Of a stretch of 33,507 bases of DNA, positions 15,040-23,938 are shown piece by piece (position 1 is the first letter of the stretch; the number at the start of each line of letters is the position of its first letter). The DNA comes from Planctomycetaceae bacterium UBA6894 (GTDB taxonomy: Bacteria; Planctomycetota; Planctomycetia; Gemmatales; Gemmataceae): contig DKBS01000139.1 of the NCBI GenBank assembly GCA_002451275.1, positions 1-33,507 on the forward strand, written 5' to 3'. Below the pieces are notes generated by a model. The model did no database searches and was not told where the DNA came from. It saw nothing but the letters and a program-made list of their open reading frames with translations. The position numbers were made by a program, and so were the translations under genes.

Positions 15040-16464
15040 TCAGGTCAGCACCTCTTTCACCACACGGGCCGGCTCCACCCCAGTCAATTTCAGGTCCAAC
15101 CCCTGGGTTTTGATGGTGAAACGCTCGTGATCGATGCCCAGCAGGTGCAGGGCCGTGGCATGAATGTCGTGCACGCTCACCTTGTCCACCGCCGCCGAAT
15201 AGCCGAATTCATCGGTTTGGCCATAAGAAAACCCGGGTTTTACCCCGCCACCGGCCAGCCACATGGTGAATCCGGCCAAATGATGGTCCCGCCCGTTCCC
15301 CTGCGCCATGGGGGTCCGGCCAAATTCCGACCCGAAAATCACCAGGGTATCCTCCAGCATGCCGCGCCGCTTCAGGTCGGTGAGCAGGGCGGACGCCCCC
15401 CGGTCCACCTCGGCGGCGGTTCCGGCGACATGTTCCTTGATCGCCCCGTGGTGGTCCCAGTCCCTGTGGTACAGCTGAATAAAGCGAACCCCCCGCTCCG
15501 CCAGACGCCGGGCCAGCAGGCAGTTCGCCCCGAAGGTGCCATCGCCCCCCTTGGTTCCGTACAGGTCGAGCGTTTCCTTGGTCTCGTCCCGCAGGTCCAT
15601 CAACCCCGGCACGCTGGCCTGCATGCGGAAGGCCAATTCATACTGGCTGATCCGGGTGGCGATCTCCGGATCATCGACCCGGGTCTGGTGCAGCCGGTTC
15701 AGGGCCTGGGCGGCATCCACCACACTGCGTTGCCCCGCGTTGTCCACCCCGGGCGGGTTGCGGACATACAGCACCGGATCACCGGTCCCCCGCAATTCCA
15801 CTCCTTGCACCCGTCCCGGAAGGGGCCCGGAGTGCCACTGACGGGCCGCAATCGGCTGTTTCTGGCCGAACTTCCCGGTCGAAACCAGCACGATAAACCC
15901 AGGCAGGTCCTGGGTTTCCGCACCCAATCCATACAGCACCCAACTCCCCATCGCCGGCCTTCCGGCGATCATGGTGCCGGTGTTCATGAAGGTGTGCGCC
16001 GGGTCATGGTTGATCGCGTCGGTGGACAGCGACCGGATCAGGCAGATCTGGTCGGCGCATTTCTCACCCAAAAGCGGAAAGATGCTGGAGATCTTCTGGC
16101 CTGATTTCCCATAATCCTTGAAGGGATGCTGTGGCGCGAACACCTTCAGCGCCGCCCCCTGCAATTGGGCGATCTGTTTGCCCTTGGTGACCGACTCGGG
16201 CATCGGCTGCCCGTCCATCTTCACCAGCATCGGCTTGTGGTCGAACGTGTCCAGGTGGCTCATGCCGCCGGCCATGTACAGCCAGATCACCCGCTTCACC
16301 TTGGGCGTGTGGTGCAAGACACCCAGGGCTCCTGGCGTACCGGAGGCCCCGGAGGCCCGGGCCCGCATACTGTCACGCGCCAGCATCTGGCCGAGCGCCA
16401 TAGATCCCAGGCTCAGACCCGACCGGTTCAGGAACGACCGACGACCCAACTGGTTTGGCAGCAT
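15040..16464 (-). CDS. DUF1501 protein, Tat-exported, sulfatase-like fold
   Basis: This 474-residue protein is of the planctomycete DUF1501 family, which is distantly related to alkaline phosphatase/sulfatase enzymes. It has a twin-arginine signal (LGRRSFLNRSGLSLGSMALG) and conserved blocks: VIWLYMAGGMSHLDTFDHKP, DAINHDPAHTFMNTG, GRPAMGSWVLYGLG, RFIQLYHRDWDHHG, VIFGSEFGRTPMAQG-GRDHH, and VSVHDIHATALHLLGIDHERFT. It partners with the upstream PSD1/DUF1553 gene, a pairing that recurs throughout planctomycetes. The function is unproven, perhaps extracellular breakdown of sulfated or other polymers. Two starts compete. ATG 16503 overlaps the upstream stop as ATGA but has no ribosome site. ATG 16464, chosen here, has GGGA eight bases upstream and puts the RR pair at residues 8-9. 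Confidence 0.9.
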   Translation of the reverse strand: MLPNQLGRRSFLNRSGLSLGSMALGQMLARDSMRARASGASGTPGALGVLHHTPKVKRVIWLYMAGGMSHLDTFDHKPMLVKMDGQPMPESVTKGKQIAQLQGAALKVFAPQHPFKDYGKSGQKISSIFPLLGEKCADQICLIRSLSTDAINHDPAHTFMNTGTMIAGRPAMGSWVLYGLGAETQDLPGFIVLVSTGKFGQKQPIAARQWHSGPLPGRVQGVELRGTGDPVLYVRNPPGVDNAGQRSVVDAAQALNRLHQTRVDDPEIATRISQYELAFRMQASVPGLMDLRDETKETLDLYGTKGGDGTFGANCLLARRLAERGVRFIQLYHRDWDHHGAIKEHVAGTAAEVDRGASALLTDLKRRGMLEDTLVIFGSEFGRTPMAQGNGRDHHLAGFTMWLAGGGVKPGFSYGQTDEFGYSAAVDKVSVHDIHATALHLLGIDHERFTIKTQGLDLKLTGVEPARVVKEVLT

Positions 16465-16499
16465 CTTCATCTTCCCTTTGCACAAATGGTTGCCGGGGG

Positions 16500-19400
16500 T
16501 CATTCCCGCGTGATCGTCTCATGCAGGTTCAAAAGCACGCGGGCGCAGGCCACCCAGGCCGCCTGCTCAACCGCCGGGACCGAGGTAGCTTTCGGCACCA
16601 CACCCACCGACAGCAGTTTGTCTGCCTCGGCAGGTTTGGCCGCGTAGAACGCCCGCTGGGAGGCCAGCAGGGCTTTCAGCGTTTCCAACTCGGCCTTTTC
16701 AGGCGCGCGCTGCACCGCCCACCGGAACAGTTGCAGAATGCGCCCCTCGTCCTCAACCTCTTTGCTTGCATTCAGCACACGGTTTGCCAGGGAACGGGCC
16801 GCCTCCACCTGGATCGGATCATTCAGTAGCACCAGCGATTGCAGGGGCGTGTTGGACCGGGCCCGTTCCGCCACACACTCTTCCCGCGACGGAGCGTCGA
16901 AGGCCTGCATGGCGGGGTGCAGGTACTGCCGCTGCCAGTGTGTGTACAGCGATCGCCGGTGCAGCCCGTCCCCAGACGAAGGCTGCCATTCACGCGTGGG
17001 AAAATTCAGATACGACCAAAAGCCAGCGGGCTGGTATGGAAACACGCTGGCCCCGCCCACCTTTTCCACCAGCAGCCCTGAGACCGCCAGGGAGGTATCC
17101 CGAACCATCTCCGCATCCACCCGCCACCTGCCCTGGCGGGCCAGCAACCGGTTGTCCGGATCCACCCGACGGCCATCGGCGTGCGAGGACTGGCGCTGGT
17201 AGGCTTCGGAGGTCACCAGATGGCGAATCAACTCGCGCAGGTTCCACCCGCTCGCAACCAGTCGCGAGGCGAGGGCGTCCAGCAATTCGGGGTGCGTCGG
17301 CCATTCACCCTGGCTGCCCAGGTCCTCCAGATTGCGGCTGAGACCGGCGCCAAAGAATAGTTTCCAAAGGCGGTTCACGGTGGTTCGGGCAGTCAGGGGG
17401 TTGTCGGGGCTCACCAGCCAGCGCGCCAGGTCCAGGCGATCGGGCTTGGCGCCGCGTGCCGCCATGGGTGGAAGGGTGGCGGGCGTGCCGGGCGTCACCA
17501 ACTCGCCGGATTCATCCATCCAGTTGCCGCGCCGTAGCACACGCACCATGCGGGGTGGAACCGTTTCGGTCACCAGCGTGGTGGGCTGGCTGGCCACCAG
17601 CCTGTCGCGGGCGGCCCGTGCCTCCAGAAGTTCCTTGAAAGCGGGATGATCACCCTGCGCCGTTTTCAGCAGGTGATCATCCAGTTTCTTATCCTCTTCC
17701 GCCGTGCGTTTTTCCTTGCGCAGCAGCCCCTCCAACTCAGCGGGCATCGGCTTGGCAACCGTACGGTTTTCCCGGTTCCCCGCATCAACGGCCAGAAGGC
17801 GGTAGGAGCCCAGGGTATGGTGCGGGTTCGGGTGGTCCTGCCGCAGGGTGATCTCCACCACCGCGCCCCGGGGAAGTTCTTCCGCAAGGAAAAACTCTGC
17901 CGCGTTCGCCTTGCCCGCCTCGGGCAGAATGGCCCAGCCCCAGTCCTTACCCTTGGCATCCCCGTCAATGGCGGAAGCGATGGTCCACTTGCCGTAGGGG
18001 TTTTTCTCGCCGAAGCTGGCTTGCTCCAGGGTTGCCGCGGCCGAGTCGATTTTCACCCGTCTCCGCTCACCCTTCGCATCCACCACCCGCACTTCCAGCT
18101 CGGTCAACACAAAGTTTCCATTGCCGGCGCGGCCCGGACCTTTTTGCGGCAGGCCGTCCGCTGGAAGCACCTCCAGACGTAGGCCCCTGGCTTGGGCTTC
18201 AAGAGGTTTGCTCAGCACCACATGCGTGTCGGTGGGCGGGTTGGCGGCCGAGGCCAAGAGGGTGCCCGGCCCCTTCACCTCCAGTTTCGCGCCTCCGGCG
18301 GAGGTGGCCTTGTCAATGGGCAGGGGCCGCAGCGCACCAATGGACCGCGCCCATTCCATCCGCAACGGGGGCAGTTTCTCCCGGGCCTGTTTTTCCAGGC
18401 CGGCGATTCTCTCCTCCAGCTTCCTCAACTCCGCCCGCTGGTTCGAATCGGGAACGCTGATCTTCGGCCCCCAGTTGTCGCCCGAATACAGCCCCACCTC
18501 CTTGATGTCGGCAAAAAAAGCTTCCATGCGGTAAAAATCACGCGTGGTGAATGGGTCGTACTTGTGGTCGTGGCATTCCGCGCAACCGAGGGTCACACCC
18601 AGCCACACCCCGCTGACATTGCGCACTCGTTCCGCGATGTATTTCGCCAGGTATTCCTTGGGTTGCACCCCTCCCTCGGCGCTCATCATGCCCAACCGGT
18701 TGTAGCCCGAGGCGATCCGCTGCTCCTCGGTGGGATTGGGCAGCAGGTCACCGGCCAACTGCTCCACGGTGAACCGGTCAAACGGCATATTCGCGGCAAA
18801 AGCGTCGATCACCCACCGGCGGTAGGGATGAACGCTCACCGGCTGGTCGCCGTGGTACCCCACGCTGTCGGCGTAACGCACCAGGTCCAGCCACCACATC
18901 GCCAGGCGCTCGGCATGCCGGGGGGAGGCCAAAAGCCGCTCCACCTGGCGCTCATACGCTCCGGGGCTGTTGTCCGCCAGGAAGGCGTCCATCTCCCCTG
19001 GGGAGGGTGGCAGGCCCGTCAGGTCAAAGCTCAACCGGCGAAGCAGTGTCCGCTTGTCTGCCAAAGGCGCGGGTGCCACGCCCGCGGCCAGCAGCTTCTG
19101 GCTGATCAGCCAGTCCACCTCGTTGCCCCTGGGCACCTCAGGCTTCTTTTCCACGGTGCGCACCGGCTCAAACGACCAATGCCCCTCGAATTTTGCCCCC
19201 TGCTCCACCCACTTTTCAATCAGCCGGATGTCACGCTCCGTCAGTTTCTTGCCGCTTTTGGGCGGTGGCATCAATTTGGTCGCGTCCGTCTCACGCAGAC
19301 GCGCAACCAGATCGCTCATGTCCGGCTTGCCCGGAACCACGGTACCGGCCTCACCCGGCTTGCCCAACAACCCTTCCTTCGTGTCCAGCCGCAGGTCCGC

Positions 19401-19556
19401 CTTCCGCTGGGCCGAATCCGGCCCATGGCAAAAGAAGCAGTTGTCCGAAAGTAGCGGGCGGATGTCCCGGTTGAACCGGACCGTGGCGGGCAGGTCATCC
19501 GCCGGTGGCAAAAACCCAGGCACCAGTGCCAGCACGATGGAAAACGAGAAAATCAT
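16500..19556 (-). CDS. PSD1 and cytochrome c domain protein (DUF1549/DUF1553)
   Basis: This is a 1018-residue exported protein. In order it has a signal peptide (MIFSFSIVLALVPGFLPPA), a PSCyt1 haem-c domain with Cys40-x-x-Cys43-His44 (NCFFCHGPDS), then a DUF1549 region (VDWLISQKLLAAGV, FDLTGLPPSPGE, WWLDLVRYADSVGYHGD, FDRFTVEQLAGDLLPNPT, ECHDHKYDPFTTRDFYRMEAFFAD). A middle beta-sandwich-like part (~420-640) follows, then DUF1553 (LARWLVSPDNPLTARTTVNRLWKLFFG, GSQGEWPTHPELLDALA, SNTPLQSLVLLNDP). It is one of the large surface c-type cytochromes typical of planctomycetes, probably electron transfer linked to polymer oxidation. Its start overlaps the stop of the DUF98 gene as ATGA, and a consensus GGAGGT lies inside that gene. 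DUF1501 follows with another overlap. Confidence 0.93.
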   Translation of the reverse strand: MIFSFSIVLALVPGFLPPADDLPATVRFNRDIRPLLSDNCFFCHGPDSAQRKADLRLDTKEGLLGKPGEAGTVVPGKPDMSDLVARLRETDATKLMPPPKSGKKLTERDIRLIEKWVEQGAKFEGHWSFEPVRTVEKKPEVPRGNEVDWLISQKLLAAGVAPAPLADKRTLLRRLSFDLTGLPPSPGEMDAFLADNSPGAYERQVERLLASPRHAERLAMWWLDLVRYADSVGYHGDQPVSVHPYRRWVIDAFAANMPFDRFTVEQLAGDLLPNPTEEQRIASGYNRLGMMSAEGGVQPKEYLAKYIAERVRNVSGVWLGVTLGCAECHDHKYDPFTTRDFYRMEAFFADIKEVGLYSGDNWGPKISVPDSNQRAELRKLEERIAGLEKQAREKLPPLRMEWARSIGALRPLPIDKATSAGGAKLEVKGPGTLLASAANPPTDTHVVLSKPLEAQARGLRLEVLPADGLPQKGPGRAGNGNFVLTELEVRVVDAKGERRRVKIDSAAATLEQASFGEKNPYGKWTIASAIDGDAKGKDWGWAILPEAGKANAAEFFLAEELPRGAVVEITLRQDHPNPHHTLGSYRLLAVDAGNRENRTVAKPMPAELEGLLRKEKRTAEEDKKLDDHLLKTAQGDHPAFKELLEARAARDRLVASQPTTLVTETVPPRMVRVLRRGNWMDESGELVTPGTPATLPPMAARGAKPDRLDLARWLVSPDNPLTARTTVNRLWKLFFGAGLSRNLEDLGSQGEWPTHPELLDALASRLVASGWNLRELIRHLVTSEAYQRQSSHADGRRVDPDNRLLARQGRWRVDAEMVRDTSLAVSGLLVEKVGGASVFPYQPAGFWSYLNFPTREWQPSSGDGLHRRSLYTHWQRQYLHPAMQAFDAPSREECVAERARSNTPLQSLVLLNDPIQVEAARSLANRVLNASKEVEDEGRILQLFRWAVQRAPEKAELETLKALLASQRAFYAAKPAEADKLLSVGVVPKATSVPAVEQAAWVACARVLLNLHETITRE

Positions 19557-20125
19557 CCTGCACCTCCGGCGGGCGACGCGGGCCGCACCACCTCCAGCAA
19601 CTCAATCGCCGGCTTGCCGTCACAATGCAACAGCGCCAGCCGGCCAAACAACCGTGTATCCGGGGGGTACTCTGCCCCCAATGCAAACCGTTCCCGGTCG
19701 ATTGGCCGCGCCGGGTAGGAAAAAAGCGCCGTCCGCTCGACCCGCCTCAGCACCCCCTGATCGATCAGCAGGCGGCCCAGCGGGATCTTCTCCTCCAGAA
19801 TCAAATCTCGCACTCGGTCTGGGACTTGGTCCAGGTGGATGCGCACCATCCCGAACAGGACCACGGTCCCTGTGCGCGCACCCTCCAGCAACAACTTGCG
19901 GCAGTAAACCTGCCCGATCCGACGGCTGGCAATGGCCCGCAGGGCCACCGGCTCTCCGTGGTGGGTCTCCAGGGTCACCGTCATGTGGTGATGGTGCACC
20001 AGAAGCGAGTGGGCAGGCTCGGGCACTTCCTCGGGTGAAAGCCAGCTTTCACCCAGGGATGGTTCCTCAGGAAATAGACCCAGCAGGCTGGCAAGCCCCA
20101 CTCGGTAGGATGGCTCCGGGCCCAT
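19553..20125 (-). CDS. chorismate-lyase-like (DUF98/UbiC superfamily) protein
   Basis: This protein of about 190 residues resembles the DUF98 branch of the chorismate pyruvate-lyase superfamily. The visible pattern is a hydrophobic opening (SLLVHHHHMTVTLETHHGEPVALR), then YCRKLLLEGARTGTVVLFGMVRIHLDQVPDRVRDLILEEKIPLGRLLIDQGVLRRVE and the ending FGRLALLHCDGKPAIELLEVV. Classical UbiC removes pyruvate from chorismate to give 4-hydroxybenzoate, the ring of ubiquinone. Activity of this branch is not established. It follows a polyprenyl synthase and a terpene cyclase, which makes aromatic-head plus prenyl-tail chemistry an attractive inference. ATG 20125 has GAGG six bases upstream. A TTG at 20167 would add 14 residues but lacks a ribosome site. 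The last codons overlap the start of the cytochrome gene. Confidence 0.72.
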   Translation of the reverse strand: MGPEPSYRVGLASLLGLFPEEPSLGESWLSPEEVPEPAHSLLVHHHHMTVTLETHHGEPVALRAIASRRIGQVYCRKLLLEGARTGTVVLFGMVRIHLDQVPDRVRDLILEEKIPLGRLLIDQGVLRRVERTALFSYPARPIDRERFALGAEYPPDTRLFGRLALLHCDGKPAIELLEVVRPASPAGGAG

Positions 20126-20192
20126 CGGCGGCCTCAGTCTTTGGACGGCGCCTTCCCAGGCGCCCAAGGGCGGGATCTTTTCACCGTGCCGG

Positions 20193-22019
20193 TCAGCCGA
20201 CCGGTTGTGGCATGGCCAACACGGGCAGGGTGATCAGCGAGCTCTCGCGGACCGTTTCCTCTTCGGGGGCGTCGGCGCGCTGAAGCACCGAGTCCACCAG
20301 ATAGTACATCAGCTCGCGGAGCGGCTGGGGCTCCACCTCGTCCGCCAGGGCCTCGGCCTTGGCGCGGAATTTTTCCAGCAGCTTTTCAGCCCGTTCGAAC
20401 ACACGGGCCTGCGAATACAGCGTGCGCACCCGCTCCACCACCGCGCCGCCGGAGGTTCCGGTTCGAATCAGCGCCAGCAATTCCCCGCCCTTCTCGGCGG
20501 GCAACGATTCCAGCGCCAACGCCAGCAGCAGGGTGGGGCGCGCCGCCAGCACATCCTGGCCGGCCACCAGCTTGTTGTCCTCGTCCGGCGTGAAGTCGTT
20601 CAGGTCATTGATGATCTGGAAGGCAATGCCCAGGTTCTTGCTGAACTCCGCCACCGTTTTGTCCAGGCGGGAAGCCTGTTCGGGATCTCCCCCCATCCGC
20701 ACGCCGGCATACAGGGCGGCCTCGAAAGCCGGCGATGTTTTCAGCGCGTAAATGCGCAGCGCGTCCAGGGGCGACAGGGACTGGTCCGCCGCCTGTCGCC
20801 ACAACAGTTCAGCCCCCTGCCCCTCGGCCAGTTTCACATGGGCGTCGGAAAAACGCGCCAGCAGGTCGGAGGCGACCTCCGGTCCGTGCGAAACCGCGTC
20901 GCGAGCCAGCAAGCGGTAACCCCAGCCCACCAGGTAGTCGCCGATGTTGATGGCCGGTCCGGTACCGATGCGCTTGTGCAGCGTCTCCTGGCCGTAGCGG
21001 TAGGCGTCGTCGTCCTCGATGTCATCGTGGATGAGTGAGGCCTTGTGAAATGCTTCAATGGCCAACGCCGCCCGCTTCACCGCGTCGGGGAAGGCCGGCG
21101 CCTCGCTAGCGCGGGTGGCCTCGCCCCCCTTCATGGCGTCGTAGGCTGCCAGGGTGATGAAAGGGCGCGAACGCTTGCCGCCGCGCTCCATCCATTCGTA
21201 GGCCAGGTCCTCGTTGCGCCCCAAGGTGCCCACACCCTTGCGGGACCGGCCGGCCAGCCGGGTCAACTCAGGCTCCTCGCAAACCCCGTGTGCGGCCCGC
21301 AGCAGATGGACATAGGTGCGCGGCTTCACGGCGGGTGGCGGGGTTTGGAGCTGGATCATCTCCATCACCAGATCGTCATCCACCGAGGTGCTTTTGCAGT
21401 TGCTGGAGAGCAGGGGCGTGGCGATGCACGGAATGCCCGCCAACAGGATCTTGTCGATCGCGCGTTCCAGCACATTCAAACACGCTACGCCGACAATCGC
21501 GTCCACATGGCCTGAAACAATGATCTTCAGCACGATCGGCGTGCCTTCGCTCACCAACACCTTGTAGCCGAGGTCCTCGGCCTTGCCCTTGAAGTCGGCC
21601 ACCGAGCAGGCGCCGCATTTGCGGCAATCCAGGCCGAATTCGTCATAGTCGGCCGGGCAGCCTTCAGCATGCTTCAGGCAGTGGGGCAACAGCAGCAGCC
21701 GCCGGTTGAAAGGCACCGCCTGCACCTGTTCCCGCCAGAATTCGTTGGCGATCATCACCGCGGTGAAGCCGGTGTGCTCCAGCCCCAGGTCCAACCGCCG
21801 CAGAATCTCCTCCGCCATCACCTTGAGTTCATCCTTGGTGAAGGTTTGGGAGCGATCGAGGGTTGTCACAAACGCCTTGGCAGCTTCACGGATGCGGTCA
21901 CGGTCGGCCCGAATCTGGGGAACCACCTTGATCTGTGCGGTTTTGGCCCGCGCTGAACCGGTGGAGGCCGACGGGGTCAGTCCATTGGCGAGGTGCGGCT
22001 TGCTGGCAATGCTGGACAC
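20193..22019 (-). CDS. DUF116-polyprenyl synthase fusion
   Basis: This is a 608-residue two-part protein. Residues ~50-235 match DUF116: LLLLPHCLKHAEGCPADYDEFGLDCRKCGAC has five Cys (114, 121, 132, 135, 138) suited to bind a metal or Fe-S cluster, and SGHVDAIVGVACLNVLERAIDK follows. Residues ~270-600 are a trans-prenyltransferase. The part has GKRSRP (281-286), the first Asp-rich motif DDIEDD (332-337), LKTS (427) and a second motif NDLND (471-475), where DDxxD is usual. It should elongate isoprenoid diphosphates, with chain length unknown. Asn in place of the first Asp of motif 2 may affect Mg binding. The start is GTG 22019 with a strong GAGGTGATAAC upstream. It lies 56 bases after the cyclase gene and is followed by the DUF98 gene, suggesting a single pathway. 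Confidence 0.9.
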   Translation of the reverse strand: MSSIASKPHLANGLTPSASTGSARAKTAQIKVVPQIRADRDRIREAAKAFVTTLDRSQTFTKDELKVMAEEILRRLDLGLEHTGFTAVMIANEFWREQVQAVPFNRRLLLLPHCLKHAEGCPADYDEFGLDCRKCGACSVADFKGKAEDLGYKVLVSEGTPIVLKIIVSGHVDAIVGVACLNVLERAIDKILLAGIPCIATPLLSSNCKSTSVDDDLVMEMIQLQTPPPAVKPRTYVHLLRAAHGVCEEPELTRLAGRSRKGVGTLGRNEDLAYEWMERGGKRSRPFITLAAYDAMKGGEATRASEAPAFPDAVKRAALAIEAFHKASLIHDDIEDDDAYRYGQETLHKRIGTGPAINIGDYLVGWGYRLLARDAVSHGPEVASDLLARFSDAHVKLAEGQGAELLWRQAADQSLSPLDALRIYALKTSPAFEAALYAGVRMGGDPEQASRLDKTVAEFSKNLGIAFQIINDLNDFTPDEDNKLVAGQDVLAARPTLLLALALESLPAEKGGELLALIRTGTSGGAVVERVRTLYSQARVFERAEKLLEKFRAKAEALADEVEPQPLRELMYYLVDSVLQRADAPEEETVRESSLITLPVLAMPQPVG

Positions 22020-22075
22020 GTTATCACCTCGGGCGGGAGGGCTCGTAAAACAAAATTTTAGTCGCGCTTCCCAGT

Positions 22076-23887
22076 CTAGTCACCCGGTGAATGAAAGACC
22101 GGCGTGCGCAAGGCTCGCCCCAAAGCGGAGATGCTGAAGATTATCGGGTATAGCTTCTCGAAATACCAGAGCCTGGCGAAATAAAAGCCGATGGGTGAAG
22201 CCTGACGGTGCCTTCCCTCCCGAATAGCCCGGCAAAGCCACCCCAAACCACGCCGGACCTGGCTGACCCCTTTCGCATGGGAGGCCGGGACCAGATCCAC
22301 CAGGGCGGTCAGGGCCAGGGCGGTCTCCTCCACCTGACCTGCCACATCTCGGTCGCCCCCCCAGCTGCCATCCGCATTCTGAGCAGACAGCAAGTACTGC
22401 ACCCCCTTGCGGGCTTCCACCAGGTCCACCAGGTCCAAATCGCGGTAGGCCAGCAGCACCCGCGCGGTGCCAAAGACCGGGTTGGCGTCGTTCTCCGCAT
22501 CCTGATGGCCGAACCACAGGGGCAGCCACGAGCCATCCGGGCGCTGCTGGCGCGACAAATATTCCAACCCGCTCTCCACCAGCAGGCGAATCTCCACCCG
22601 CACCGATTCCAGCCGATGTTCGTGGGCGCTTTCACGGAAGGGTGCCACCGCCCGAATGGCATGCGCCGTCAAATCGGTCCCGCTGCGGTCAAATGGCAGC
22701 TTGCCCCACCCGCGGCAAAAGGTTGGCATGCCGCCGTCGCGGTTTTGCAGACCCCCCAGCCAGCCAATCCCCCGGGCAAGCCAGTCCCACCCCTCCCTGC
22801 CTTTTTCCCGTTCAGCCCCCAGCGCCCGCAGCGCAATCAGGGCACCGGGGGTGTCATCCGCGTCGGGCACACCGCCGGCCAGCGGCGTCCACGCCCATCC
22901 TCCGGGTTCGGCCCCCGTGAACGGATGGCGGCACCGGTGCTGCTGGTTCAGGAGGTAGTCGGTCAACTCCCCTTGGGCGTCCAGGGTCTCCAGCCGCCCC
23001 GCATCATCCAGCGCCTTGACTGCCAGACTGGTCACCCAAGTCGCCAGGTGCGTATCGATCGGCCAACTGCCATCCTCCCGGGCGCTGGCCCGCAAAAAGC
23101 CCAACCCCTTGGCCACCACCGGGTGCGACCGTTCCCCCGCCCCCGCCAGGCTCAGGGCCACGAAAGCGGTCAGCGGCGTGGCCTCCAGAAATCCGCCGTT
23201 TTCCGGCTGCAATCCGGTCAGCACCCGCAGGGCCGGCTTGGCGGCCAGGGAACGCACCCCCGACCACGGGTTGATGCTGGGCCGGTTGCGGTGGATACAA
23301 ATCCCCATGCTGATCAGGGCGGGCAGCGCGTAGCTCACCACCGGCAGGCTGGCGAACCGGTACCACGACTGCGGCAGCACCGACAGTTCGTGCGGCAAAC
23401 GCGGTACTTCGTTCCAATCCACCAGTCCGGCCAGCGCGCAAGTCGTCAGAATGGGCACCGAAAAAGTGCGGTCGGTCCCGTAATAATCGCGCACCGCCTT
23501 GGCCCAGTCCCGGGAATGGGCACCAGCCCGACGGGCCACCCAGTCCTGGCATCTGCCGTACGCCAGCGCATGCTTGTCAACGCTTTTGGTCAGTCGCCAG
23601 GCGCACAGGCACAGGATGCTGGTGGACAGGTTTGATTTGCTACGGACCGTATCCCCAAAGCCCCCGTCGGCGTTTTGGTTGGCCTGCAACCATTCCAGCC
23701 CGCGCTGGACCAAGCCCCAGTCCGAATGGTTGTCCCCGGCCCGACCGGCGTGGGCCAGCGCACTGACAGCCACCGCGGTGGACAATGCGCTGGAACACAA
23801 TTCACCTTCCCAGTGCCCGAGCGGGTCGCGCGCGGCCAGCAAGTCCCCCAGGACCAGGTCAAAGGCTTCTGTCAGTTCCCGGGTCAC
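22076..23887 (-). CDS. squalene-hopene-cyclase-like class II terpene cyclase
   Basis: This 603-residue alpha-alpha-barrel protein has repeated QW motifs: QNADGGFGD (71), QPENGGF (227), QNRDGGM (381), QQRPDGSW (447) and QNADGSWG (503). The class II acid motif is DADDT at 342-346, in the position of the DxDDTA motif of squalene-hopene cyclases that protonates the substrate. The protein ends SPIGFYFARLWYFEKLYPIIFSISALGRAL, as expected for this superfamily. Squalene cyclases usually read DxDDTA; here the next residue is Pro, and many aromatic positions differ. The substrate may therefore be another linear prenyl compound. The start is GTG 23887, behind AGGGG. An upstream extension is excluded because it crosses the hairpin at 23909-23938. 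The chain-length enzyme follows 56 bases downstream. Confidence 0.85.
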   Translation of the reverse strand: MTRELTEAFDLVLGDLLAARDPLGHWEGELCSSALSTAVAVSALAHAGRAGDNHSDWGLVQRGLEWLQANQNADGGFGDTVRSKSNLSTSILCLCAWRLTKSVDKHALAYGRCQDWVARRAGAHSRDWAKAVRDYYGTDRTFSVPILTTCALAGLVDWNEVPRLPHELSVLPQSWYRFASLPVVSYALPALISMGICIHRNRPSINPWSGVRSLAAKPALRVLTGLQPENGGFLEATPLTAFVALSLAGAGERSHPVVAKGLGFLRASAREDGSWPIDTHLATWVTSLAVKALDDAGRLETLDAQGELTDYLLNQQHRCRHPFTGAEPGGWAWTPLAGGVPDADDTPGALIALRALGAEREKGREGWDWLARGIGWLGGLQNRDGGMPTFCRGWGKLPFDRSGTDLTAHAIRAVAPFRESAHEHRLESVRVEIRLLVESGLEYLSRQQRPDGSWLPLWFGHQDAENDANPVFGTARVLLAYRDLDLVDLVEARKGVQYLLSAQNADGSWGGDRDVAGQVEETALALTALVDLVPASHAKGVSQVRRGLGWLCRAIREGRHRQASPIGFYFARLWYFEKLYPIIFSISALGRALRTPVFHSPGD

Positions 23888-23908
23888 GCTACCGCCCCTG
23901 TCATGCGA

Positions 23909-23938
23909 AAACCCCGGGAGCAAACGCTCCCGGGGTTT
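23909..23938 (-). terminator. strong hairpin: terminator of the 601-aa gene or leader of the cyclase
   Basis: A perfect 13-pair stem, AAACCCCGGGAGC / GCTCCCGGGGTTT with a four-base loop, is followed on the minus strand by TTTTCGC when the last stem bases are counted. It begins 28 bases after the stop of the 601-residue gene and ends 21 bases before the cyclase GTG. It can serve as an intrinsic terminator. Because almost no room for a promoter remains between it and the cyclase start, it may also act as a leader or attenuator. A TAAAAT box (23941-23946, minus strand) just upstream could be the -10 of such a leader. Confidence 0.7.

Noticed and set aside
18192..19454. 420-codon plus-strand frame opposite the PSD1/DUF1553 gene
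   Set aside because: It lies wholly antisense to a well-identified gene. Its composition is Gly/His/Gln/Arg-rich, typical of GC-rich shadow frames, and it has no domain.
22208..23635. 475-codon plus-strand frame opposite the terpene cyclase
   Set aside because: Antisense shadow, Pro/Gln/Arg-rich and without recognisable motifs, while the minus-strand product has QW motifs and DADDT.
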